Source: Micromonospora halotolerans
Lineage (GTDB): Bacteria > Actinomycetota > Actinomycetes > Mycobacteriales > Micromonosporaceae
Assembly: GCF_032108445.1 (NCBI RefSeq)
Contig: NZ_CP134876.1
Span: forward strand, 6,014,001 to 6,078,000
Reading direction: 5' to 3'
DNA: 64,000 nucleotides
Numbering within the stretch: position 1 is the stretch's first letter; each line of letters starts with the position of its first letter. Both the position numbers and the translations under genes were made by a program. This document shows, piece after piece, positions 16,888 to 25,171 of this stretch. The notes beneath the pieces are model-generated. The model was not told the origin of the DNA and did no database searches. It was given only the letters and a program-made list of their open reading frames with translations.

Positions 16888-18170
16888 GCGTCTTCGGTTC
16901 CGTCGCCGGCCGCCGACCCGTCGCGGACGACCTCCGCCGGGCGGCGGCCGGCGCGTGGTCGCCGCACCACCGTGCGACGCACCCGGCGCAGGGTGCCGTG
17001 CCAGTGCGGCGTTTCCCGGTTGTCGTCGAACGCCCGAGCGACCACCACGTCGGTCGAGGAGTGCGCCAGGATCGAGATGACGATCGTCAACGCGACGAGA
17101 TGGAACACCTCGTCCGCAGCGCCGATGCCGGACTCCAGCACCAGGAGTCCGTAGACCACCGAGGCGAAGCCCTTCGGACCGAACCACATCGCCGCGGCTT
17201 GCTCACGCAGGCTCAACCCGGAGCGCAGGAACGACACCGACAGCGCCAGCGGGCGAGCCACCACGATCGCCAGCACCGCGAACGCCCAACCGGCCCATGA
17301 GATCTCGCCCAGGAACGCCGGTGAGATCAGCGCCCCGAACACCAGCAGCGCGGCCAGCTTCAGCAGCTCGGCCACATTCTCGCCGAAGTGCTCGAACGCC
17401 GAGCGCTCCCGCGGCCCGAAGGTCGCCACCGTGATGCCGGCGGCGAACGCGGCCAGGAACAGATTGCCGTGCGTGGCCTTGCCCAGCGCCAGCACCAGCA
17501 GCCCGATGGCCACCCCGTTCAACGGCGCGTACGCCGCCGACGCGGCGAAGAACCGGGTCCGCTCCAACGCGATCGCGAACAGCGGCACCAGCACCCCGAT
17601 CGCCAGTCCGACGGCCAGTTCGGTCGCCAGCTCACCCAGATGCAGGTCATCGGAACCGGCCGCGACGGCGAGGAGCACCACCACGAACGGCAGCGCCAGG
17701 CCGTCGTTCACGCCGGACTCAACGTTGAGCAGGTGCCGCAGCCGGGCCGGCACCTTGTCGTTGCCCACCAGCGCGGCCGCGAACACCGGATCGGTCGGGG
17801 CCAGGATCGCCCCGATCAGCAGCGCCTCGGGCCACCCGAGCCCGGCCACGTAGTGCGCCAACACCGCGGTGACCAGGAGCGTCAACGGCAAACCCCAGCC
17901 CAACGCCCGACCCGGCAACCGCCACGCGCTTCGCAGGTCCGCCCAACCCACCCGCATCCCATCGGTGAACAGCACCGCGAACAGCGCCAGCTCCGCCAGC
18001 TGCGCCACGATCGGCGAGTCGGCCCGCAGGTGCAGAACCCCGGTGGTGCCCTCGCCCAGGACGAAACCGGCGACCAGGAACAACGCCGCCGTCGAGAGGA
18101 TCGTACGGTTCGCCAGCGCCGACACCAGCACGGCGGCGAGCAGGACGACGGCGAAGCAGAGCAGCAGCAT
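16869..18170 (-). CDS. CPA1-type cation:proton antiporter (NhaP-like)
   Basis: 433 residues, about 12 membrane segments. It has the CPA1 features APTDPVFAAALV and LLNVESGVNDGLALPF, where the Asn-Asp pair forms the ion-exchange site, and GPKGFASVVYGLL. A basic C-terminal tail follows. I chose the ATG at 18170 because GGAAGG lies 6 nt upstream; the frame is open to 18245 but that extension is the leader motif. It is preceded by leader-RNA copy B and shares its 3' end with the ArsB/NhaD-like permease. Confidence 0.92.
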   Translation of the reverse strand: MLLLCFAVVLLAAVLVSALANRTILSTAALFLVAGFVLGEGTTGVLHLRADSPIVAQLAELALFAVLFTDGMRVGWADLRSAWRLPGRALGWGLPLTLLVTAVLAHYVAGLGWPEALLIGAILAPTDPVFAAALVGNDKVPARLRHLLNVESGVNDGLALPFVVVLLAVAAGSDDLHLGELATELAVGLAIGVLVPLFAIALERTRFFAASAAYAPLNGVAIGLLVLALGKATHGNLFLAAFAAGITVATFGPRERSAFEHFGENVAELLKLAALLVFGALISPAFLGEISWAGWAFAVLAIVVARPLALSVSFLRSGLSLREQAAAMWFGPKGFASVVYGLLVLESGIGAADEVFHLVALTIVISILAHSSTDVVVARAFDDNRETPHWHGTLRRVRRTVVRRPRAGRRPAEVVRDGSAAGDGTEDAQPRAK

Positions 18171-18204
18171 GGGTGACCTTCCGAAGCGCACGACGGGGTA
18201 CGGT

Positions 18205-18250
18205 GCCGACCAGACTTCCCGGCGCTCCACGACCTCCTCGATCATATCGA
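18205..18250 (-). ncRNA. candidate cis-regulatory leader RNA, copy B
   Basis: On the minus strand: hairpin TCGAT-ATG-ATCGA (18238-18250), 14 nt, then core GCCGGGAAGTCTGGTCGGC (18205-18223), identical in all 19 positions to copy A. The core ends 34 nt before the NhaP ATG. Confidence 0.6.
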
Positions 18251-18581
18251 CCGTGCCCTCGGGCCCTGCTGAGCGTTACCGGTTGACATCGCCGCTGATC
18301 GCCGTCGGTGGGTCATGGCAGAGTCCAGGTGTGAAGCGGGCGAGTCAGGCGCGGCAGACCACGCCAGCAGCAGCACCGGAGCGGACCGGTATGTCGTGGC
18401 ACTGAGAACTCGATGGCCGGTGTGGCAACGCCGCGGCACCGGGTTCCGGCACCCGGCTCAGGTGATCCCCATTGGAGGGCGGCAGTGGCGGTCAGAGACG
18501 GCGTCGGCCGGCGACGTCTGCCGGAGCCGGCAAACCTGAATCGGTCGTCCCGGGCGGGTCGGTGGCTTCCGGACGGGCGGA

Positions 18582-18626
18582 ACCGTGAGTACGGTGACAG
18601 GTGGTGCGCCGGGAAGCCTGGTCGGC
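18582..18626 (+). ncRNA. candidate cis-regulatory leader RNA, copy C
   Basis: Hairpin ACCGT-GAGT-ACGGT (18582-18595), 12 nt, then core GCCGGGAAGCCTGGTCGGC (18608-18626), one base different from copies A and B. The core ends 32 nt before the GTG of the ABC ATPase gene; the intervening TGATCCG is shared with copy A. Confidence 0.6.
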
Positions 18627-18658
18627 AGTCCTGATCCGCATACGTCGGAAGGCCCGCC

Positions 18659-19546
18659 GTGCCCACACCCGCCATCCGCACAGACCAGCTGAGCAAACAC
18701 TACGGATCGGTCCGCGCCCTTGAGGGGTTGAACCTCACCGTCAACGCCGGGGAGGTGTTCGGGTTCCTCGGCCCCAACGGCGCCGGCAAGTCCACCACGA
18801 TCCGTCTGCTGCTCGGGCTGGCCCGTCCCTCCGCAGGCCGCGCCCGGATCTTCGACGTGGACGCCGGCGACGTCGCCGCCGCGCACCGGCTGCTGGCCTA
18901 CGTGCCGGCCGACGTGGCGCTGTGGCCCCAGCTGACCGGCGGGGAGCTACTGGAGCTCCTCGCCGCCACCGGCCCGGGTATCGACTCCGGCTATCGCGCC
19001 GACCTCGTCGACCGGTTCGACCTCGACCTTTCCCGGCCGGCCCGCACCTACTCCACCGGCAACCGGCAGAAGGTGGCGCTCGTCGCCGCGTTCGCCACCC
19101 GCGCTCCCCTGCTCGTGCTGGACGAACCGACCAGCGGCCTGGACCCGTTGATGGAATTGCAGTTCCGCCGGGCCGTCGCCGAGGCACGCGACAACGGGCA
19201 GACGGTGTTCCTCTGCTCCCACCAACTGTCCGAGGTGCAGGCCGTCTGCGACCGGGTGGCGATCCTGCACGCCGGTCGGCTCGTCGACGTCGCGACGGTG
19301 CCCGAGCTGCGGCGGCTGCACCGCGCGGAGGTCACCGCACAGTTCACCGGCCACCCCCCGGACCTGGCCGACCTACCCGGCATCGAACTGCTCGACCAAG
19401 CGGATGGGATGCTGCGTTTCTTCCTGGCCGGACCGCCCGCTGCGGCGCTGCGGGCCCTTGCCGCCGCCGACATCACCGCCCTCAGCGTGCGGGAACCGAG
19501 CCTCGAGGAGATCTTCCTCGACTACTACGGCCAAGCCGACCGGTGA
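18659..19546 (+). CDS. ABC transporter ATP-binding protein (exporter type)
   Basis: 295 residues. Walker A GPNGAGKST at 38-46, signature region YSTGNRQKVAL (a relaxed LSGGQ), Walker B LLVLDEPTSGLDP near 152, and switch His in CSHQLSEV. The ATPase belongs to the DRA/Nat-like exporter group that pairs with a two-domain polytopic permease. The start GTG overlaps nothing upstream; the stop overlaps the permease start by 4 nt. Because it carries the same leader element as two cation transporters, an ion-extrusion role (NatA-like) is a reasonable inference; antibiotic export is the alternative. Confidence 0.92.
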   Translation: MPTPAIRTDQLSKHYGSVRALEGLNLTVNAGEVFGFLGPNGAGKSTTIRLLLGLARPSAGRARIFDVDAGDVAAAHRLLAYVPADVALWPQLTGGELLELLAATGPGIDSGYRADLVDRFDLDLSRPARTYSTGNRQKVALVAAFATRAPLLVLDEPTSGLDPLMELQFRRAVAEARDNGQTVFLCSHQLSEVQAVCDRVAILHAGRLVDVATVPELRRLHRAEVTAQFTGHPPDLADLPGIELLDQADGMLRFFLAGPPAAALRALAAADITALSVREPSLEEIFLDYYGQADR

Positions 19547-21147
19547 GCCTCACCCAGCCGCACGCGGCCCGCCGTGCGCTCACTCGCCTCGCGACACGCC
19601 AACTGCGCCGCCCGGTGCTCATCGTCGCGGCGATTACCGCTGGCATGTCCACCCTCGTCGTCACCACCTACGCCCGCACCGTCGGCGATGCCAAGGCTGC
19701 GCAGGCGCTCGCCGCGCTCGCCGGCAACCCAGCGATCCGCACGCTGTTCGGTGAACCCGTCGCCCTGGATACCGCCGGTGGTTTCACCGTGTGGCGCACC
19801 GGCACCGTCCTCGCCGTCCTGCTCACCGCCTGGGGTGCGCTGGCGACCACCCGGCTGACCCGGGGCGAGGAGGAGACCGGCCGATGGGACCTGCTGCTCG
19901 CCGGCCGGCTGACCCCGGCGATCGTCCTGGGCCGGCACCTCGCCGTGTTCACCGCGGCGATGGCGCTGACCGGGGTCCTGCTCGCCGGCGCGCTCGCGGC
20001 TGCCGGCACTCCCCCGGTCGGGGCACTGCTGCACGCCACCGGCCTGACCCTGGCCGGCACGTTCGCCGTCGCGGCGGCAGCCTGCGCCGCGCAGGTCTTC
20101 CCTACCCGCGCCGGCGCCAGCGGCGCCACGCTGGCCTTCCTCGGCGTCGGACTGCTGGCCCGCATGGTCGGCGACGGCGTGCCGGCGCTGGCCTGGCTGC
20201 GGTGGCTGCCCCCGTACGGGCCGCTCGCCCTGTCCCGCCCCTACCGCGACGACCGCTGGGCTCCCCTGCTGGCGCTCGCCCTCACCGCAACCGTGTTGGC
20301 GTACACCGCGCTGGCGCTGGCCGGGAAAAGGGACATCCGGGCCGGGCTGCTGCGTCCGCCCGCCGGCCGGGCGTCCCGCCGGTGGCTGCTCGGCTCGGTC
20401 GGCGCCTTCGCCGTCCGGCGCATGGTGCGGCCCCTCGCCGGCTGGTCGGCGGGCATCGGCGCGTACTTCCTGCTGATCGGCCTGCTCGCCAGCTCCCTCA
20501 CCGGCTTCCTCACCGACAATCCCGGCTTCGCCGACCTCGCCGCCCAGGCCGGCTTCGCCGGACTCGGCACCGTCGAGGGTTACAGCGCCACCCTGTTCGC
20601 CCTGCTCACCATCCCGATCGGTGCGTTCGCCACCGCCCGACTGGCCGCCTTCGCCGCCGCGGAAACCGCCGGACGGCTGACCTTGCTGCACGCCGGACCG
20701 GTCACCCGCGCCCGGCTGCTGACCGCCGAGGTGTCCACGACCGTGGCCGGCAGCGCCGCCCTCGCCGCCGTGGCCGCCATCGCCACGTGGGTCGGTACGA
20801 CGACGGTCAGCGCTGACCTGCCGCTTGCCGCCGCGCTCGCCGGCGCCGCGAACGTGCTGCCGGTCGCGCTGCTCGGCGCCGCGGCGGCCACCCTCGCGCT
20901 CGGCCTGACCCCGCGCACGGTGGCCACGGTCGGCATGCTGCCCACCGCGGGCGGGTTCCTGCTCAAGGTCACCGCCGACAGCGTGGAGGCACCCGCCTGG
21001 GTCGGGTGGTTGTCGCCCTACCGGCACCTCGCCGCCGTACCGGAGACAACACCGAACTGGGCAGGGACCCCGGTCATGCTCGGCGCCGCCCTCGCCGCCG
21101 CGGCCGCGGGCGTTTGGTCATTCGCCCGGCGCGACATGCGGTCCTGA
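19543..21147 (+). CDS. ABC transporter permease (polytopic, duplicated)
   Basis: 534 residues with about 12 membrane segments in two similar halves, alanine-rich, without a solute-binding domain, as in TipA/ABC-2-like exporters. GTG start at 19543 overlaps the ATPase stop (GTGA), so the two are coupled. Partner of the ATPase upstream. Nothing in the sequence fixes the substrate. Confidence 0.88.
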   Translation: MSLTQPHAARRALTRLATRQLRRPVLIVAAITAGMSTLVVTTYARTVGDAKAAQALAALAGNPAIRTLFGEPVALDTAGGFTVWRTGTVLAVLLTAWGALATTRLTRGEEETGRWDLLLAGRLTPAIVLGRHLAVFTAAMALTGVLLAGALAAAGTPPVGALLHATGLTLAGTFAVAAAACAAQVFPTRAGASGATLAFLGVGLLARMVGDGVPALAWLRWLPPYGPLALSRPYRDDRWAPLLALALTATVLAYTALALAGKRDIRAGLLRPPAGRASRRWLLGSVGAFAVRRMVRPLAGWSAGIGAYFLLIGLLASSLTGFLTDNPGFADLAAQAGFAGLGTVEGYSATLFALLTIPIGAFATARLAAFAAAETAGRLTLLHAGPVTRARLLTAEVSTTVAGSAALAAVAAIATWVGTTTVSADLPLAAALAGAANVLPVALLGAAAATLALGLTPRTVATVGMLPTAGGFLLKVTADSVEAPAWVGWLSPYRHLAAVPETTPNWAGTPVMLGAALAAAAAGVWSFARRDMRS

Positions 21148-21376
21148 CGCACTTCTGTCCCGTCTTCGCGGCGCCACACCGCCACTGCGGGCACGCCGCC
21201 CGCCAGTCGCCAACGCTGGACCGCGACTCTTGAGTCCGCCAGCGAGGCCTGCCTTTCGGCGCCGCGGTCACCGGCACCGCTCGTGAAGGACTGATCTCGA
21301 ACCCGAGCGGCTGGAACGGTTCAGGTGCCGCGACGACGCGGAGCGGGCGAGGTTCCATGCCGGTCGAGTTCGGTCC

Positions 21377-22051
21377 TTACTCTTCCGGGTGTTCGTCGGC
21401 TGCGCGTTCTTGGCTGAGGAAGAAGGCACCGAGGGCCCCGGCCAGGGTGCCGAAGACGACCACGGAGTACGCCGCCAGGCCGAGTTCCAAGAGCTGCGCG
21501 AACGTGTCCGTGGCGGTCAGCGGCTCACCGGTGATGGTGGTCAGCGCGGCGTCGTGGAGGGACGCACCGTAGCTGGAGTAGGAACCGGTCAGGACCATGA
21601 GCTGCCCGGCAGCGATGATGATCGTGACCGTTACCACCGCGAGCAACGCCAGCCGGTCGGTGAGCAGTCGGCCGGCTGAACGCGACCCGCGGACTGCGGC
21701 AGCCACGACACCGCCGCCCCGGGCTGCGCGCAACACGGCCGCTGCGCGGGCGAACCGCAGGAAGGGCACGGCAAGGAAGATCAGTTGCCACCAGTGGTGC
21801 TTCCAGAACTGGCCCGCGTCGTGCCGGGCGAGCCAGGCGCGCAGGGCGAACTCGGCGACAAAGACCGCCCACAGGACCCAGCTGCTCACGGTCAGGATGG
21901 TGCTGAGCGGCTCGTCGTGGACGAATGCCTGGGCCAGCACGAGGATGAGGAAGAGCAGACCCAGGACGCCCATCGGCTTGTCGAGCCGCTGTGCCAGGCC
22001 GTGGAGCCGAGCGTCCTCCGCGCGTCCACGCTGCTCGGAACCATCGCTCAC
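21377..22051 (-). CDS. voltage-gated-type ion channel protein with unusual pore loop
   Basis: 224 residues with the S1-S4-like segments (LFLILVLAQAFV, VLWAVFVAEFALRAWLARHD, WQLIFLAVPFLRFARAAAVLR) and two further segments around a pore loop, as in bacterial six-segment K+ channels. Where a K+ channel would read TxGYG, this protein reads ALTTITGEPL, so potassium selectivity is unlikely by the standard filter. Arg residues in FLRFARAAAVLRAARGG look like a short S4. The GTG at 22051 gives a normal N-terminus. C-terminus ends in an acidic tail. Confidence 0.75.
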   Translation of the reverse strand: MSDGSEQRGRAEDARLHGLAQRLDKPMGVLGLLFLILVLAQAFVHDEPLSTILTVSSWVLWAVFVAEFALRAWLARHDAGQFWKHHWWQLIFLAVPFLRFARAAAVLRAARGGGVVAAAVRGSRSAGRLLTDRLALLAVVTVTIIIAAGQLMVLTGSYSSYGASLHDAALTTITGEPLTATDTFAQLLELGLAAYSVVVFGTLAGALGAFFLSQERAADEHPEE

Positions 22052-22099
22052 CCTGCAGCACGGTAGTCCCCTTGGGTCCGCGGCTCGGGCAGAAGTGCG

Positions 22100-22320
22100 G
22101 GGAAGGGTTGGTGACGCGGGGTCCTCGTACCGCTGCCCGTTGATCGGGTCGTGTCGCATGAAGCCCGGCCGGCGCCACCCGGACGGTCACGTCGTACGGA
22201 CCCTCGCCAGACACCTGAGCGTTGGTGCCGTAGTGGTGCAGAAACGGGTGCCACAGGAAACGGCAGCTCGGTGTCAAGCACCGGACGGCCGTCCCGGCTC
22301 AGTTGCAGGGACACGGACAG
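22100..22320 (-). pseudogene. frame-shifted remnant of a periplasmic iron-transport (P19-like) protein
   Basis: Three short frames on the minus strand join into one family-like sequence: VSLQLSRDGRPVLDTELP, then WHPFLHHYGTNAQVSGEG and PYDVTVRVAP, then MRHDPINGQRY. The order and the HP...HYG...GTYxVTVRV...RHD pattern resemble the P19/iron_transport (PF10634) domain. Two frameshifts and no N-terminal half mean it is not functional. Similarity was judged by eye only. Confidence 0.45.
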
Positions 22321-22330
22321 GCGCCGGCGA

Positions 22331-22798
22331 TTATCGGTGGCTGGCGGCGCGCAGCGACTCCGCAGCTGTCAGGAGAGCGGCACCGAGGAGCACCGTGTCC
22401 TTCAACACGAATTGCCCCAGCAGAGAAAGGCTCAAAATCCCCTGCCCTTCCTGCCGAGCCCCGGGCGTCGTGGCCAGGAAACTGAGCGTGGTGAGGAACA
22501 TTCCCACCGCCCCGAAACTACCGAACGCCGACGCTTTGGGCGCAAGCGACTTCGCGGCGATGAGAGAGCCCACGCTGATCTCCGTGACCCCGATGAGTCG
22601 GTTGAGCTTTTGTGCACCCAGCTTCTCGCGGAGCCGCGAGAACAACGGACTCGAGGTAACCAGGGGCTCGTCGTTCTCCACCTCGTACTGCTTGAACTTG
22701 AGCACACCGATCCACAAGATGTTCGTCGCCAGTGCGCAGCGCAGGACCGAGAAGCCTACGGAGGCGAGGTCGTCGGCCGAGGCGCGTCGTGTGCCCAT
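22331..22798 (-). CDS. DUF417 (YkgB/RclC-like) membrane protein
   Basis: 155 residues, four membrane segments. Signature NILWIGVLKFKQYEVEND ... PLVTSSPLFSRLREKLG ... LNRLIGVTEISVGSLI is that of DUF417 proteins; E. coli RclC, in the reactive-chlorine-resistance operon, is a member. RBS AGGAGC region upstream of the ATG at 22798. It diverges from the oxidoreductase copy at 23537. A truncated copy lies at 13103, near the first oxidoreductase copy, so the pair moved or duplicated together. Confidence 0.87.
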   Translation of the reverse strand: MGTRRASADDLASVGFSVLRCALATNILWIGVLKFKQYEVENDEPLVTSSPLFSRLREKLGAQKLNRLIGVTEISVGSLIAAKSLAPKASAFGSFGAVGMFLTTLSFLATTPGARQEGQGILSLSLLGQFVLKDTVLLGAALLTAAESLRAASHR

Positions 22799-23536
22799 CG
22801 CTCGCTCCTAGTCGCGGTTCCGACGGTCGGTGTGCTGGCGGACCAATACCCGCTGGGACCAGCCACACGCCGCCTGGGCGCACGCGGATCAGGTTGACCG
22901 AGAGCCGCCAGCTCGGCATGAGGTGGATGAGCCTCAACGATGCGGAGTTGATGCAGGGGTCGTCCTCCGACTGGTGCCTCCGCTAGCGGCGGACTGTGCG
23001 ACTTGTACCAACCGGCCCCGAATTCCACGAACGTCGCGCCACTCTCAGGTACCGGGTTCTGTCAACACCGATCACGATTCGGTGAGGAAGGAGAAACTGT
23101 CATGCGTGAGAGCTCCGCGGGCTGAAGGGGCCGCGGTCGAAGCCTGTCGCAAAACGGGAAGGCGTCAGGCATCACGCTTCGGGGCCGTCGGCGGCGGCAG
23201 GCCGGCGAGCCCGCCGAGGTCGTAGCGGCGTGTGCACCCGCACAGCCGGCCGGCTCGTCGGGTACGGACGAGGTGGCCGCCGCGGCACCGCGAGAAGGGC
23301 CTGGTGATTGACCCGCCGCGTGCGCCCCGCCCAGGTATCTGACCCGCTCGAGCCGACCGGGCGATACATCGCCGGTTCGCGGAGGACTCCGGAGCTTCCC
23401 ATGGAAGGACTCTGAGACGCCGACGTCTGGTGCCGCTAATACTGGGTGAAGCGGAGACGCCGTGCAGGCCGTCGAACAGGCTTTCCATCCCCACAACATT
23501 TCCACCGAAAGACAAATGACCAAGGAGACAATGCCC
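22799..23536 (+). other. 738-bp intergenic stretch without a recognisable gene
   Basis: A strong Shine-Dalgarno with ATG (AAGGAGAAACTGTCATG, ATG at 23101) leads to a frame of only seven codons, which looks like the surviving 5' end of a deleted gene. On the minus strand near 23165-23300 a Cys/Arg-rich frame is open but matches nothing I know. The last about 70 bp resemble the leader of the oxidoreductase at 8782. Confidence 0.4.
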
Positions 23537-24454
23537 ATGAAAGCGATCGTGGTGACGGACCGGGCTGCGGGAACGGCCGGTATGAGGCTGGTGGAGCGGC
23601 CCGAGCCGGAACCGGCGCTGAACGACGTCGTCGTTCAGGTTCATGCGTCGGGATTCGTCCCGACTGAGCTGGCGTGGCCCTCGACCTGGACCGATCGCCT
23701 CGGCCGGGACCGGACGCCGTCGATCCCCGGCCACGAGCTGGCCGGAGTGGTCAGCGCTCTCGGGTATGGCACGACGGGACTGTCTGTGGGACAGCGGGTG
23801 TTCGGCCTCACGGACTGGACTCGCGACGGCACCCTGGCGGAGTATGTGGCTGTCGAGGCGCGTAACCTCGCGCCGCTGCCCGGCGAGGTCGACTTCACGG
23901 TGGGCGCGAGCCTGCCGATTTCGGGCCTGACCGCGTGGCAGGGCCTGTTCGAGCACGGCCGCCTTCGGGCGGGGCAGAGCGTCCTCGTGCACGGCGCGGC
24001 CGGCGCAGTCGGATCGATGGTGGCGCAGCTGGCACGCGAGGCCGGCGCCTACGTCATCGGCACCGGGCGCGCTGCCGACCGCCAGGCCGCGCTCGACTTC
24101 GGCGCGCAGGAGTTCGTCGACCTTGAGAACGACACCCTGGAAGACGTCGGCGGAGTCGATCTGGTGTTCGATGTGATCGGCGGCGACATCGGGAAGCGGT
24201 CCGCAGGTCTGATTCGAGCCGGAGGAACGCTGGTGTCGGTCGTCGGGCCGCCGGCGGCGCGGCCCGCCGACGGCCTGGCGGTCGACTTCGTTGTCGAAGC
24301 CGATCGCGCGCAACTGGGTGAGGTCATCCGGCGGGTGCGGGACGGACGACTACGGACGAACATCGGCACCGTCGCGACCTTCGACGACGCCGTCGCCGCT
24401 TTGAATCCGACCGAGCGGATCACCGGGAAGACAGTCATCCGCGTTCGGCCGTAG
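23537..24454 (+). CDS. NADP-dependent quinone oxidoreductase-type MDR protein (copy 2)
   Basis: 305 residues, same length and fold as the protein at 8782, with about 88% identity; long stretches of DNA are identical (for example around 23650-23820). Rossmann loop GAAGAVG replaces GAAGGVG. The ATG at 23537 has AAGGAG 9 nt upstream; an ATG at 23531 is too close to it. Unlike copy 1 it has no obvious copy of the GGACTTCAAGGTCC palindrome, so the two copies may be differently regulated. Confidence 0.92.
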   Translation: MKAIVVTDRAAGTAGMRLVERPEPEPALNDVVVQVHASGFVPTELAWPSTWTDRLGRDRTPSIPGHELAGVVSALGYGTTGLSVGQRVFGLTDWTRDGTLAEYVAVEARNLAPLPGEVDFTVGASLPISGLTAWQGLFEHGRLRAGQSVLVHGAAGAVGSMVAQLAREAGAYVIGTGRAADRQAALDFGAQEFVDLENDTLEDVGGVDLVFDVIGGDIGKRSAGLIRAGGTLVSVVGPPAARPADGLAVDFVVEADRAQLGEVIRRVRDGRLRTNIGTVATFDDAVAALNPTERITGKTVIRVRP

Positions 24455-24580
24455 GGACGCGGGGCCGGCGACGTTCCTGCCCTCCTTGTGGATCAGCGTC
24501 AACCGCGTGGCCACTTCGGGCGACTCGTACCGGAAGACGTCATCGGATCGGTCCGCTACCTGGGTGGGCAGCCGCCGTGA

Positions 24581-24697
24581 CCAGTTCCCGGCAGCCCGGA
24601 GGACATCACGAACGCGGTGTGGGTCCTGCTGTCGGACAAGTCGAGCTGGACGACCGGCGCCATCGCCGAGGTCGACATCATGGCCGACCGCAATTGA
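24581..24697 (+). pseudogene. short-chain dehydrogenase C-terminal remnant
   Basis: The frame ending at TGA 24695-24697 reads PEDITNAVWVLLSDKSS then WTTGAIAEVDIMADRN, the hallmark end of classical SDR proteins (PEDIANAVLFLxSDxSSWxTGAxxDVDGGxMAGRN) with the GG pair deleted. A stop lies just upstream and no Rossmann or YxxxK part exists. 24698-24878 holds nothing else. Confidence 0.6.
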
Positions 24698-24878
24698 CCC
24701 TCGAAACGTCATGCCGGGATCACGCCGCGGGGCTGTGGACCTGCCCGTACGCGTCCGCCGCCCGCGCCTGCGGGGAGACCACCAGCAATCTCGGCGAGAC
24801 CGTGGCTCTCGCGTCTGGGCAGCGACCTGGGAGTGCCCAACCAGATCGGATGAAGTGGAAGGCGTATCCCGCCTCGGA

Positions 24879-25169
24879 CTACTGCGGCACTGGGAGGCTG
24901 AGGACGAGCGACCCACGCAGGTCGACCAGGAAACGGCCGGTCGTGCGCACCACGCGCATGACGACGTGCTCGCAGTGGGGACATCGGGCGACGAGGCCGG
25001 GCGCTCGGTCGAACACGCGCATCGCGGCCAGCGGACGGGTCGTTCGGCACCCGGCGCAGGTGAGCTCGGCAACGGTGAAGTCGGCCCCCATGATCTCGCC
25101 GAGCGGTCCGGCGAGGGCGTTACCGTCCACCCAGGGTGCGTCCTCGGCTCCGGCGTTGGTGGTCGACAT
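24879..25169 (-). CDS. DUF6510 family zinc-ribbon protein
   Basis: 96 residues. Two Cys pairs (CAGC and CPHC, about 25 residues apart) make a zinc ribbon, as in DUF6510 proteins that accompany sulfite-oxidase-like genes in actinomycetes. I prefer the ATG at 25169, 6 nt after GGAGG; the ATG at 25175 overlaps the upstream stop (ATGA) but abuts the Shine-Dalgarno. Last gene of a three-gene minus-strand operon. Role unknown, possibly metal or cofactor handling. Confidence 0.8.
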   Translation of the reverse strand: MSTTNAGAEDAPWVDGNALAGPLGEIMGADFTVAELTCAGCRTTRPLAAMRVFDRAPGLVARCPHCEHVVMRVVRTTGRFLVDLRGSLVLSLPVPQ

Positions 25170-25171
25170 GG

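Noticed and set aside
19525..21027. 500-codon open frame on the minus strand
   Set aside because: Antisense to the ABC permease; Gly/Gln/Arg-rich with no motif.
23062..23538. 158-codon minus-strand frame
   Set aside because: Cys/Arg/Pro-rich, overlaps the oxidoreductase leader, no start signal and no family pattern.
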